DNA of 64,000 nt, from the NCBI GenBank assembly GCA_037444305.1, contig JBBIMP010000026.1:12450-76449 (forward strand). The letters run 5' to 3'. Source of the stretch: JBBIMP01 sp037444305 (GTDB lineage Bacteria; Acidobacteriota; UBA6911). Both the position numbers and the translations under genes were made by a program. Below are positions 24,720 to 32,872 of the stretch, piece by piece. Position 1 is the stretch's first letter. Each line of letters opens with the position of its first letter. Under the pieces are notes generated by a model, which saw only the letters and a list, made by a program, of their open reading frames with translations, was not told where the DNA came from and ran no database searches.

Positions 24720-24798
24720 TGTTGGACCCTTTCAGGGTCCTCGATTCCTTACTTAAGCGCCACTCGCGCCTGTCGCCGAAACTTGTCCCCGAAACTGA

Positions 24799-25245
24799 TC
24801 AGGGGTGGGGGTGGAGGTGGCTGTCGATGACCTCGCGGGCGCCCGGCAGGATCGCCTCCCAGCGCGCCGACGGGGATTTTCTCAACACGACCACTTTCGG
24901 CTTGACCTCCACGGCGACGACGCCGGGGATTTCGAAGAGCTCCTGCAGAAAGCCGTCGTCCGTGGCGGGAATCTCCCCGGGCCCGGAATAGGTGCGGTCA
25001 GACGCGAACAGTGCGCTCCCCAGGTAGAAGATGCAGCTGTCCGAGGCGGGGGAAACCACCTCGGCCACAATGCCGGGCGGTTCATCCGACGGGGTCGCGG
25101 GCGGCTGTCCGGCTCTCCGGTATAGCTGGAAGACGAAGGAGACGAACACGCCCAGCGCTACGAGGATGAGCAGGAAAAAAAGAAGATTCACCGCCTCGTA
25201 GTTTCTCAGTGTCTTGCGTCCGCTGACCTGCGGCTTTGGGGCCAT
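24799..25245 (-). CDS. Membrane-anchored protein with Nfu N-terminal-like domain
   Basis: The 148-residue product starts at 25245, where AAAGGAG precedes ATG by five bases. After a basic N-terminus (MAPKPQVSGRKTLRNYE) comes one transmembrane span (LLFFLLILVALGVFVSFVF). The remainder resembles the N-terminal domain of Nfu/NifU-type proteins: GSALFASDRTYSG, LFEIPGVVAVEVKPKVVVLR and a final WEAILPGAREVIDSHL. That domain lacks the CxxC scaffold and is thought to guide protein contacts. Attached to the membrane it may help Fe-S delivery, fitting an organism with so many Fe-S proteins, but this is inference. It ends in PHP after a short His-rich tail. Confidence 0.65.
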   Translation of the reverse strand: MAPKPQVSGRKTLRNYEAVNLLFFLLILVALGVFVSFVFQLYRRAGQPPATPSDEPPGIVAEVVSPASDSCIFYLGSALFASDRTYSGPGEIPATDDGFLQELFEIPGVVAVEVKPKVVVLRKSPSARWEAILPGAREVIDSHLHPHP

Positions 25246-25904
25246 GCAGCTCCTTTCGCTCGCGGGAAACCATCCGTCCCCGCCAACGGGCTGCGCAGAT
25301 CTTACACCGGCCATGCAAATGCAGACGAGGATAATCTGCCGCGAGCCGGGCAGCGTGTGAGCGCGTCGCTCGCTGCTTGCGTCATAGAGGCTTCGCATCA
25401 ACACCGCTGCGAGCTACTCCATTTCAAGAATCTTCTGCAGAATTCCAGAATCCGAGGATTTTTCCGCCCGCATTCGATACCGGCAGCGATCCAATCAAAC
25501 GTGGCGAACGGTGGACACATCCCGTATGATGCATTCAGCTATCATGCGGGGCAGGTTGCCTTTCTGCGACAGCAGCTGGGCGCATGGCCTCCGCCTTCGG
25601 GTGGAATTACGTGGTAGGGCATGGTGCGCATCGAGGCAGCATCGTCGACGCCGGGGCCCAGATTGTGGTCCAGGATTGTCCGGGGGCAGTCAGCCGTGCC
25701 CGAGGATCCACCCGTTTGCCTTTCGGGCTTTGACAGCAGATCCTTTTTGCCGGAGTCGGGCACCAACGATCCGGGATTTCAGCCGGTTTTTTGTTCCCCC
25801 CGCGGTGCCACTCTAATACAATTTGATCCATCAGCCCGAGGCGGCAGGTACGAACAGGTTGGCCGCAGATGGCGGCACCCCGAATCCATCGTAGAGGCTC
25901 AGTG
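25246..25904. other. Gene-free stretch of about 660 bp
   Basis: No frame here has both a ribosome-binding site and a protein-like composition. Short frames exist on both strands but are Arg/Pro/Ser-rich noise. The right end must hold the promoter of the HEPN/MNT pair; I could not pick a convincing -35/-10 set. It may be eroded coding DNA next to the toxin-antitoxin genes. Confidence 0.5.
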
Positions 25905-26300
25905 ATGAACCGATCAGCAGACTGGTGGGAGCAGGGACTGCGCGATCTGAGGCATGCGCAGAACGCGATCGAGGATGAGGACTTCGAATGGGCGGCATTT
26001 GCGGCCCAGCAGTGTGCGGAAAAGGCCGTCAAGGCCCTTATCATGTCGCTTGGCGGCGAGCCTTGGGGGCACCTCATTACCGGTCTCCTCGAATCGCTGC
26101 CTTGCGGCACCGGCGTTTCGGTTGAAGTGCTGGAGGCCGGGAAACGGCTCGACAAGCACTATATTCCCGCGCGGTATCCGAATGGCTTTGCCCAAGGATA
26201 TCCCGGGCTGCTCTACACCCGATCGGAAGCAGAGGGGGCGATATCGGATGCGCAAATCATCGTCAAGTTCTGCGGGAGCCACATACCTCGACAGGAATGA
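25905..26300 (+). CDS. HEPN-domain protein (HEPN/MNT toxin-antitoxin)
   Basis: A 131-residue HEPN protein: WWEQGLRDLRHAQNAIEDED and WAAFAAQQCAEKAVKALIM form the typical first helices, and RLDKHYIPARYPNGF carries the Arg...His motif linked to RNase activity in HEPN toxins. It overlaps the next gene by 53 bp, the standard arrangement of HEPN/MNT pairs, where the nucleotidyltransferase modifies and silences the HEPN RNase. GAGG stands about 8 nt before the ATG. The pair is followed at once by a convergent VapBC-type pair. Confidence 0.85.
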   Translation: MNRSADWWEQGLRDLRHAQNAIEDEDFEWAAFAAQQCAEKAVKALIMSLGGEPWGHLITGLLESLPCGTGVSVEVLEAGKRLDKHYIPARYPNGFAQGYPGLLYTRSEAEGAISDAQIIVKFCGSHIPRQE

Positions 26301-26613
26301 ACGCATAGAAGAACTGAAACGGGCGTCCCTCCGTGCCCAGGAAAGGATGCCATCGATCCGACGCATCGTTCTGTTCGGCTCACTGGCAGGGGGGGTGCCC
26401 ACCCCCTCTTCGGATGCGGACCTCCTCGTGGTCGTCGAGTCGAGCCGCTTCGAAGCGCCGCGCGACCGGATACCGGAGATGTTGGGCGCACTCTCGCCCC
26501 TGCCGTGTCCGGTGGACCTCTTCATCCTGACGGCGGCAGAGATGGATCAGTGCGTTCGCGCGGATTCCCCGACGGTCCGGGTGGCCCTGGCGCAGGGCCT
26601 GGAGTTGCTCTGA
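26248..26613 (+). CDS. MNT-type minimal nucleotidyltransferase (antitoxin)
   Basis: A 121-residue nucleotidyltransferase with IVLFGSLAGG followed by PSSDADLLVVV, where the Gly-Ser and the Asp-x-Asp pair bind nucleotide and metal. The usual Arg of the GSxARG loop is Gly here. It begins within the HEPN gene. The ATG at 26248 gives a Ser-rich leader (MRKSSSSSAG); a later start is possible. Expected role: AMPylation or similar modification of the HEPN toxin. Confidence 0.82.
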   Translation: MRKSSSSSAGATYLDRNERIEELKRASLRAQERMPSIRRIVLFGSLAGGVPTPSSDADLLVVVESSRFEAPRDRIPEMLGALSPLPCPVDLFILTAAEMDQCVRADSPTVRVALAQGLELL

Positions 26614-26644
26614 TCGGATGTTGGCGGCAGCAGCGGGCGGAGGG

Positions 26645-27070
26645 TCAACCGGCGAGGACGACAAATCCTTCCCGGGCGGCAGCCAGGGCGAGGCGCTGGT
26701 CCAGGCAGACGACCTCCAGTGTCGGCGGCCGCTGCTCAGACGCAAGGAACGCGGCCGCCAGCTGGAGAGCGTCCGCCGCCCTCAGGTTGTGCGTCCGCAG
26801 TATCCGCCGCGCCGTTTCGCGCAGAGTCTCCACGGGCTGAATCTCATGCCACAGCGCCGCCAGATCATCCAGGCGGCTGAAGGCCTGCTGCACCCTGCCG
26901 GCCGGCAGGAAGCCTTCACGTTCCAGCCGCACGATGGCTGAATCGCACTCGACCCTTGTTCCCCACCAGACGGTGAGGACGGTGTTCGCGCGGAGCAGAG
27001 CCAACATCCGGTCGGAGGCTTCCTGCCGGACGAGAAGCGGAACGATCGCGGAGCTGTCCCAGAACCTCAA
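26645..27070 (-). CDS. vapC: PIN-domain ribonuclease toxin (VapC-like)
   Basis: The 141-residue PIN protein starts MRFWDSSAIVPLLV with the first catalytic Asp, has VECDSAIVRLEREG with the Glu, AADALQLAAA with the third acid and VCLDQRLALAA with the fourth. Such proteins cleave tRNA or rRNA when freed from their antitoxin. It overlaps the antitoxin gene upstream by 4 bp (ATGA), which is typical for toxin-antitoxin operons. It lies convergent to the MNT gene with 31 bp between the stops. Confidence 0.87.
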   Translation of the reverse strand: MRFWDSSAIVPLLVRQEASDRMLALLRANTVLTVWWGTRVECDSAIVRLEREGFLPAGRVQQAFSRLDDLAALWHEIQPVETLRETARRILRTHNLRAADALQLAAAFLASEQRPPTLEVVCLDQRLALAAAREGFVVLAG

Positions 27071-27372
27071 CGCCCCTCCTCGCGCTCGGCCAGGAGAGCC
27101 TTCAGGATGTCGCCTCCCTTGTCGGGCCGGGGCAGTGGGTCGTCCAGCAGCCGCTTCCAGCGACCTGCCGGCGGTTGCCCGCGGCGGAGTATTCCCCCGC
27201 GTTCCAACCGCGCCAGGCGGCCTTCCGGGTCGGCCGTCTCGCCGGTGACGACAGGCTCCAGGCGGGCGACCGGCCGGTTGCGGTCCAGGATCAGCACGGA
27301 CTCCCCGTTGCGCACCCTGTCCAGCAGTGCGCTCAGGCGGTTTTTCGTTTCCGAAATGGAAGCCTTTTTCAT
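27067..27372 (-). CDS. Phd/YefM-type antitoxin
   Basis: A 101-residue antitoxin: MKKASISETKNRLSALLDRV and GESVLILDRNRPVARLEPV make the Phd/YefM DNA-binding fold at the N-terminus; the C-terminal half (RLARLERGGILRRG, DILKALLAEREEG) should wrap the PIN toxin. No Shine-Dalgarno is visible; the ATG begins 3 bp after a palindrome, suggesting a leaderless or nearly leaderless transcript under autoregulation. Confidence 0.85.
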   Translation of the reverse strand: MKKASISETKNRLSALLDRVRNGESVLILDRNRPVARLEPVVTGETADPEGRLARLERGGILRRGQPPAGRWKRLLDDPLPRPDKGGDILKALLAEREEGR

Positions 27373-27374
27373 AG

Positions 27375-27387
27375 AGCTATAATAGCT
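27375..27387. promoter_or_regulatory. Antitoxin operator palindrome AGCTAT-A-ATAGCT
   Basis: A perfect 13-bp palindrome overlaps a TATTAT -10-like hexamer on the minus strand, 2 bp before the antitoxin ATG. The AT-rich patch is sharply bounded. It fits the binding site for autorepression by a Phd/YefM dimer. Confidence 0.6.
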
Positions 27388-27453
27388 ATATCAAAATGGC
27401 CAGTCAATCTCACCATCTGCCCGTATCCGGCCGGCGGTTCCCGCGGCTCGGTT

Positions 27454-28212
27454 TCAGGTGATGGCGCAAAGCCGGCGGAAGGTCTCGATCCCGGCAACCG
27501 TTTCCAGCCTGGAGGCGAGGGCGGGGTCATCCCACCGGAAGAAGGGATTTGTGGCGCGCTCCTCCTCCAGGGCGAGAGGCACAGTCGGCGCACCGGCTGC
27601 CGCGGCATCCTCGAGCTGCGCCAGGCGCCGGGCCAGGGTTCCGTTTTCGGGATCGATGCGGGCGGCTTCGCGCACGTATTGCAGGGTGTATTCGTGGGCG
27701 CACCAGATGCGCGCCGGCGCCGGCAATGCCCGGATCTTTTCCAACGAACGGAACATGACATCGGGCGTCCCCTCGAACAGGTTCCCGATCGTGCCGCCGA
27801 AGACGGTGTCGCCGGAGAAGAGGTCTCCTCCTCCGGCCGCGGCCGGGAAGAAGTAGGCCACGTGGGCGCGCGTGTGGCCCGGCACGTCCAGCGCGGTCGC
27901 CCGCGCCCCGCAGACCGGGATTTCGTCGCCCTCCTTCAGAAAGCCCGTCTGGCAGGGGATCCGGCCGCGGTCCCCTGCGCCGCCGTGTATCGGGATGCCC
28001 GGGAAGAGATTCGCCAGCGACCTGTTCCCCCCGACATGGTCGCCGTGGTGGTGCGTGTTGAGGATCGCCGTCAGGCGGCGCCCCGTCCGGCGAAGGTAGT
28101 CGAGCACCGGCCGCTCATCCCCGGGATCGACGGCCGCGGCGCCGTCGGAATCCTCGTCGAGGAGCAGGAATATGTAGTTGTCGGAAAACGCCGGCAAGGT
28201 AATGATTTGCAT
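27454..28212 (-). CDS. gloB: Hydroxyacylglutathione hydrolase-like metallo-beta-lactamase (glyoxalase II)
   Basis: The 252-residue protein starts MQIITLPAFSDNYIFLL, the usual glyoxalase II N-terminus, and has the binuclear metal motif NTHHHGDHVGG, the later ligands in DVPGHTRAHVAY and FSGDTVFGG, and CAHEYTLQYV. The C-terminal helical domain (NPFFRWDDP) is present, so it is a full glyoxalase II and not a short MBL protein. It hydrolyses S-lactoylglutathione or the equivalent of another thiol. The start at 28212 follows GGGGAAG. The gene upstream on the same strand ends 139 bp away. Confidence 0.9.
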   Translation of the reverse strand: MQIITLPAFSDNYIFLLLDEDSDGAAAVDPGDERPVLDYLRRTGRRLTAILNTHHHGDHVGGNRSLANLFPGIPIHGGAGDRGRIPCQTGFLKEGDEIPVCGARATALDVPGHTRAHVAYFFPAAAGGGDLFSGDTVFGGTIGNLFEGTPDVMFRSLEKIRALPAPARIWCAHEYTLQYVREAARIDPENGTLARRLAQLEDAAAAGAPTVPLALEEERATNPFFRWDDPALASRLETVAGIETFRRLCAIT

Positions 28213-28351
28213 GATTTTTTTCTTCCCCTCCGGATCAGGCCGGCGCTTGTGCCGGCGTTGTCCGCCAGGGCGGGCGCCATGAGCGACCTTGTCATGCCCG
28301 CGTGCCGAACCGCTGCGCCGCCTGGCACGGCAAGGGACGCCGGTGTCCTGC

Positions 28352-31318
28352 TCATTCGCCGGCATTCCGGAGCAGCCGGTCGATGATGCCGGCGGCGGCG
28401 GCGGTCCGCTCGCGGTAGGCCGCCAGCAGCCGCTCTTCGGGCGGGGCGGTCTCCCTGTGCTCGAAGCCGAGAATCCGGGCGGCGCGGCCGAGATACTCGG
28501 GGCGGAACGTATCCTCCGCGGAGACGGTCAGCCGGTAGACGTCTCTCACGTTCTTGAGAAAATCGAACGCCCCGCTGAGGGCCTCGAAGTCGGCCGCCAG
28601 GTCGGGCCGCAGGCGGCAGAGACTCCGGATCAGCTTCCGGTTGATCGGCTCCCGGAGCCCGTGCCGGGCTTTCCACACGAGCAGCACCATCTCGATATCC
28701 CGGAGGCCGCCGGCGGACTCCTTCATGTCGACACTTCCGGGGTCCGCGCCGGCATGGCTGCGGCGCCGCGAGCGCATTTCCTCGGCCATCTCGGCGATGT
28801 AGGCGGCGCTCTGCTCGAAGATGTGCGGCCGGATGATGCGGTCCTCGAATTCCTTGTCGAACCGGCTGCTCCCGATGACCAGCCTGGAGCCGAGGATCTG
28901 CGACTTGTCGATGAATGTCCCTTCGCCGCCGCGGCGGAGAAGTTCCTCCATTTCCCCCATGAGCGTCACGTAGTGGCCGAAGTGATCGGCGAACCGGTAG
29001 TGGGGCAGGGTGCCGCGCCGGATGATGTCGGCATTCATCAGGGTGACGATGCGGTCGCAGTGCCGGCGCATGCTCTCGTCGCCGGAGTCGAGCAGGATGA
29101 AAATGTCGTAATCGTCGTCGTAGGCCTGCTCCCGCGCGTGCCCTCCGGCGACGAAGAAGGCGAGCAGGTCCCGGGTGGCGACCTCCTTCCCCAGCTCGGC
29201 CTCCACCTGCTGCTTGCAGATGTCGAACAGCGTCTGCAGGTAGGTGTCGGAAAACTCCGTGAACTCGGGGTTGGTGATCCCGAGGTCCGCACCCTCGAGG
29301 GTATTGAGCCCCACGCGGAGGTACTCCAGGTCGTAGTATTCCCCCAGGGTCTTTCTCCGCTGCTCGAAGGAGTCGAGGCTGTCGAGGATCCCGAGCAGCC
29401 CCTTGGCGATCTCCCGCAGCCTGCCGGTGTCATCGAGGTACTGCAGGTACTCGGGGTATCGCTGCACCACCCGGAAGAAGTACCGCTTGAAGTAGAGGCT
29501 GCGGCTGAGGTGAAGATGGCAGAGCTTCTTCAGCTTTCCGGTTGCGCTTGTAACCCGGGTTTCCCAGGTTTCTCCTTCCAGCAGCCGCTCGAAGCGGTTC
29601 AACCCCGACTCGTTCAGGGCGCCGAGGTAATTGTTGATGAGCTGGGGATAGTGGTGAAACAGCCTGGACAGCGAAGACAGGCGCGCCTCCGTCTTCTGCG
29701 CCGCCTCCAGGAAAGCGGCGCTGAGCTCTTCGAAGAGCCGGCGGTGCTCGGTCCGCTTCCGGTGCCTGGCCAGGAGCACGAGGAACGAGATGAAGGTGTA
29801 GAAGCTGGCCGTGCCTGCCTGCGCGTAGTCGCGCACGATCCTGGCGCGGAGCCGCGGTGCGAGGCAGGCAAAGCCGTTCACGATCCCGTGCAGCAGCCTG
29901 CCGTCCTCGGTGGCCGCCGTCTCCAGGACGTCGTCCCAGAACTTCGTTCCCCGGAAGAAACGGGAGGAGACGATGAAATCGACCGCCGGGTTGCGCCGCA
30001 GGGTTTCGTAGCGGCCGGCCGGGGGATGCCGGTGCTCGAAGCCGGCGAAAACGCTCACGGACCGGAGGTGGTCCGTCACGTCCTTCAGCAAAATGGCCAC
30101 GTTGTCCCTCGCGGCCCGCACGCTCTCGTGGTAGTGAACGAGCGCCTGCTCCCAGGCTCGCACCGCCCCCAGGTCCCTGTAGCCCATGGCCCGCGCCACC
30201 GGTCCCAGGTAGTCGGCGAACGACCGGTCCAGCGGCGAGAGCTCCTCTTCCTGCACCACGTAGAGGTTGTAGAGGTGCCGGAAGATCTCGAGGAAGGTCA
30301 GGGACCGGTCGATGTTGTCGTAGACTTCCCGCCGGGCCGGGTCCTTGATCCGCAGCAGCTGCAGGATGTCCCAGGCGTTCACCTTGTCGATCCTGAAGAT
30401 CGTCTTCTGCACGTAGATCATCCCTTTCAAGAGGCGCAGGCCGTCGTCCTTCAGGTGGATGCCGCCCGGTTCCATTTCGCGGAGCAGCAGGGCGCGGATC
30501 TCCCCGAGGATGCCGCGCAGGTAGGCCTCGTGGAAGCGGTTGTCCTGCAGGGGGGCGTAATGATACCGCCAGGTGATCTCGCGCTTGAACTGGTCGAACA
30601 GGCGCCGGCTCCCGATGATGCGCGCGGCTCCCAGCATCTCGGTGATGATGATGAAGTCGTGAATCTCCCGGTCGAGCAGTTCGCGGTATTCCAGGAGGGA
30701 GGCGGAGTAGGCCTTGGTGCCGACGTGTTCGGAGAGATAGAAGTGGAGGCTGCTGGCGTGCTTCATCATTTCGTTGCGCAGCCGGCCCACGGCCCTGTTG
30801 AACTCCTCCCTCTTCTGCGGGCCCTCGTCCACGATGCCCACGTCGATGTCATCCTGGTCGGAGCGGCTGCCCACGCCGCAAATGACGAACTCGGGCCTTC
30901 GCTCCTCCTCGATGAAGAGGTCGAGCAGCCGGCTCATGTAGCCGGCGGTAAGGGCGCGAAAGCTGAGCCCCGACTGGATCATGAAGTCGCGGTACACATC
31001 CAGGCGATCGCGGCCCGACGTCACGTTCAGGTTGAGGACGTCGGTCAGCCGAAGGTTCATGTGGAGAAACTGCAGCGAGTAGTAGCAGCCGAGCAGGTCC
31101 GCCTTTTCCTCGGCTTCCTTGCTCAGTTCGGCCACCAGCGCCATCTCCGCCGGCGGATCCTGGGCGGACCGCCAGAGGCGGACCTGGTCGAGCTGGTTGC
31201 GGTCCTCCAGGGCGCGGACGAGGTCCTGGATCTTGGCGTCGATGCTGCGGAGGTATTTCTGGTGGTGGTTGCCGAGGGCGGATACCCGTTCTTTCAATCT
31301 CTGGTACGGATCCGGCAT
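28352..31318 (-). CDS. Large GlnD/GlnE-like protein with two nucleotidyltransferase-type motifs
   Basis: A 988-residue soluble protein, mostly helical. It has a first nucleotidyltransferase-like motif (GVGSRSDQDDIDVGIVDEG, about residues 146-165) and a second (GGHAREQAYDDDYDIFILLD, about 720-740), as in the two-domain glutamine-synthetase adenylyltransferase GlnE. The C-terminal segment (SVDMKESAGGLRDIEMVLLV) is the GlnD/GlnE-type signature that follows an NTase domain. The acidic triad is better preserved in the second motif. It lacks the usual GlnE consensus around the motifs and the HD and ACT domains of GlnD, so the substrate is uncertain; transfer of a nucleotide to a signalling protein is likely. 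Confidence 0.65.
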   Translation of the reverse strand: MPDPYQRLKERVSALGNHHQKYLRSIDAKIQDLVRALEDRNQLDQVRLWRSAQDPPAEMALVAELSKEAEEKADLLGCYYSLQFLHMNLRLTDVLNLNVTSGRDRLDVYRDFMIQSGLSFRALTAGYMSRLLDLFIEEERRPEFVICGVGSRSDQDDIDVGIVDEGPQKREEFNRAVGRLRNEMMKHASSLHFYLSEHVGTKAYSASLLEYRELLDREIHDFIIITEMLGAARIIGSRRLFDQFKREITWRYHYAPLQDNRFHEAYLRGILGEIRALLLREMEPGGIHLKDDGLRLLKGMIYVQKTIFRIDKVNAWDILQLLRIKDPARREVYDNIDRSLTFLEIFRHLYNLYVVQEEELSPLDRSFADYLGPVARAMGYRDLGAVRAWEQALVHYHESVRAARDNVAILLKDVTDHLRSVSVFAGFEHRHPPAGRYETLRRNPAVDFIVSSRFFRGTKFWDDVLETAATEDGRLLHGIVNGFACLAPRLRARIVRDYAQAGTASFYTFISFLVLLARHRKRTEHRRLFEELSAAFLEAAQKTEARLSSLSRLFHHYPQLINNYLGALNESGLNRFERLLEGETWETRVTSATGKLKKLCHLHLSRSLYFKRYFFRVVQRYPEYLQYLDDTGRLREIAKGLLGILDSLDSFEQRRKTLGEYYDLEYLRVGLNTLEGADLGITNPEFTEFSDTYLQTLFDICKQQVEAELGKEVATRDLLAFFVAGGHAREQAYDDDYDIFILLDSGDESMRRHCDRIVTLMNADIIRRGTLPHYRFADHFGHYVTLMGEMEELLRRGGEGTFIDKSQILGSRLVIGSSRFDKEFEDRIIRPHIFEQSAAYIAEMAEEMRSRRRSHAGADPGSVDMKESAGGLRDIEMVLLVWKARHGLREPINRKLIRSLCRLRPDLAADFEALSGAFDFLKNVRDVYRLTVSAEDTFRPEYLGRAARILGFEHRETAPPEERLLAAYRERTAAAAGIIDRLLRNAGE

Positions 31319-31384
31319 ACGGGCTGAATCCTTGTTCTCGGTCCTCTCAAGCCGGCCCGACTTCGCCGCCGGGGGAGGGGCGGG

Positions 31385-31933
31385 TTAGGCGAGCAGCCCT
31401 CTGCCCACTTCCATGCCGGTGCGGAAAGCCTTGAGGTTCATCTCCTCCGTCCCCTTCGGCACGCGGGAGAGCACGGCCGACTCCATAGCCTCCACGGAGA
31501 CGACGCGCGACAGCTCGATGATGATGCCGAGGGCGACGATGTTGGCCACCACCGCCTTGCCCACCTTTTCCCGGGCGATGTCGGTGATGGGGACGCTGTA
31601 GGCGCGGAACTTGCCGCCGGGCAGATCGGTCACCGCCGCGGAGTCGACGAGCAGGATGCCGGTGTCCTTGAGATCCTTGGCGTATTTCTTGCAGGACTCC
31701 TGGGTCAACGCCAGCAGCAGGTCGAGGTGCACGGCCTTGGGATAGTCGATGTCCTCGTCGGAGATGATCACTTCCGACCGGCTGGCCCCTCCCCGGGCCT
31801 CGGGACCGTAGGATTGGCTCTGGGTGGCATTCTTGTCGTCATAGATGGCTGCCGCCTCCGCGAGGATTCTGCCGGCGAGCACCAGGCCCTGGCCTCCCTC
31901 GCCGCTGAGGCGGATATCATAGCGAAAACCCAT
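31385..31933 (-). CDS. korC: 2-oxoacid:ferredoxin oxidoreductase, gamma subunit (second operon)
   Basis: The 182-residue gamma subunit starts MGFRYDIRLSGEGGQGLVLA, with AAGGAG 6 nt before the ATG at 31933. TQSQSYGPEARGGASRSEV and PKGTEEMNLKAF are the family signatures. It is the last gene of the D-A-B-C operon, 80 bp after korB. The gamma subunit of the first operon has FGPEARGSACST at the same place, a clear paralogous difference. Confidence 0.92.
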   Translation of the reverse strand: MGFRYDIRLSGEGGQGLVLAGRILAEAAAIYDDKNATQSQSYGPEARGGASRSEVIISDEDIDYPKAVHLDLLLALTQESCKKYAKDLKDTGILLVDSAAVTDLPGGKFRAYSVPITDIAREKVGKAVVANIVALGIIIELSRVVSVEAMESAVLSRVPKGTEEMNLKAFRTGMEVGRGLLA

Positions 31934-32013
31934 GGAAGTCTCCTTTTCCCCGGTGAGTTCTCTCAGTTTGAGGTGGATCTTCTTTCTTCCCCGTGGTTCT
32001 TCGTGCCGGGTTC

Positions 32014-32841
32014 TCAGTTGCCGGCACCGTTCCGGTTTCTGACCCGCTCCATCAACCTGGCGTACTGGTCGGTGAACTCGGGCTTGTCGAGGTCCACCAG
32101 TACCCCGGTAACGATTTTCGATTCCAGTTCTTCGGGGGACAGGGCGGCGGCCTTCTCGTGCGGCACCGCCTGCTCCTTGAGCTGCCGGAGCATGTCGGCG
32201 CCTGTGCCCATGCGGTTGCGCCGGCCGAAAGCTGTGGGGCATGGGGTGTAAACCTCGACGAGGGAGAACCCCTTCTTCCGGATCGCCTGTTCGATGAGGC
32301 GTTCGAGCTTGACCGCGTGGTAGACGGTGCTGCGCGCGACGAAGCTCGCGCCGGCCGCCTGCGCCAGCCCGCTGATGTTGAAGGAAGGCTCCAGGTTCCC
32401 CTGGGTGGCCGTGCTCGCCTTCATCCCGACCGGCGTTGTCGGGGAAGCCTGGCCGCCGGTCATGCCGTAGATCTGGTTGTTGAACAGGATGACGGTGATG
32501 TCCAGGTTGCGCCGCGCCGCGTGAATGTAATGATTGCCCCCGATCGCGGTGGCGTCCCCGTCGCCGGTGATCACGATGACGTTCATTTTGGGGTTGGCGT
32601 GCTTTACGCCGGTAGCGAATGCGATGGCGCGGCCGTGGGTGGTGTGCAGTGTGTTGAAGTCCACGTACCCCGTCAGCCGGCTGGAGCAGCCGATGCCGGA
32701 GACCATCGTGATCTCGTCCTTCGGCAGACCGATCTTGTCGATAGCCCGGACGATCGCCTTCAGGGCGATTCCGTCGCCGCAGCCGGCGCACCAGATGAGC
32801 GGAAACCTGTTCAGTCTCAGGTAAGAATCGTAATTGAACAT
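32014..32841 (-). CDS. korB: 2-oxoacid:ferredoxin oxidoreductase, beta subunit (second operon)
   Basis: A 275-residue KorB. FPLIWCAGCGDGIALKAIV and GCSSRLTGY hold cluster ligands; GDGDATAIGGNHYIHAARRN and FNNQIYGMTGGQASPTTP form the TPP site; VEVYTPCPTAFGRRN is the 2-oxoglutarate-type region containing a further Cys. The start at 32841 (MFNYDSYLRLNRFP) has GAAGGAG before it; a longer frame from 32910 overlaps korA and is less likely. This sequence is closer to classical KorB of 2-oxoglutarate:ferredoxin oxidoreductase than the copy at 13848-14750. Confidence 0.92.
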   Translation of the reverse strand: MFNYDSYLRLNRFPLIWCAGCGDGIALKAIVRAIDKIGLPKDEITMVSGIGCSSRLTGYVDFNTLHTTHGRAIAFATGVKHANPKMNVIVITGDGDATAIGGNHYIHAARRNLDITVILFNNQIYGMTGGQASPTTPVGMKASTATQGNLEPSFNISGLAQAAGASFVARSTVYHAVKLERLIEQAIRKKGFSLVEVYTPCPTAFGRRNRMGTGADMLRQLKEQAVPHEKAAALSPEELESKIVTGVLVDLDKPEFTDQYARLMERVRNRNGAGN

Positions 32842-32872
32842 GCCAAATACTCCTTCGCTTCGCGGTCGGAAG

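Noticed and set aside
24580..24740. CRISPR-like repeats
   Set aside because: The repeats are inverted and nested, not direct with regular spacers, and no cas gene is near.
25542..25766. Minus-strand 74-codon frame before the HEPN gene
   Set aside because: No Shine-Dalgarno and no recognisable motif; treated as part of the gene-free stretch.
28289..31327. Plus-strand open frame of about 1000 codons
   Set aside because: It mirrors the double nucleotidyltransferase gene on the minus strand. High GC with strong third-position bias keeps the antisense frame open.
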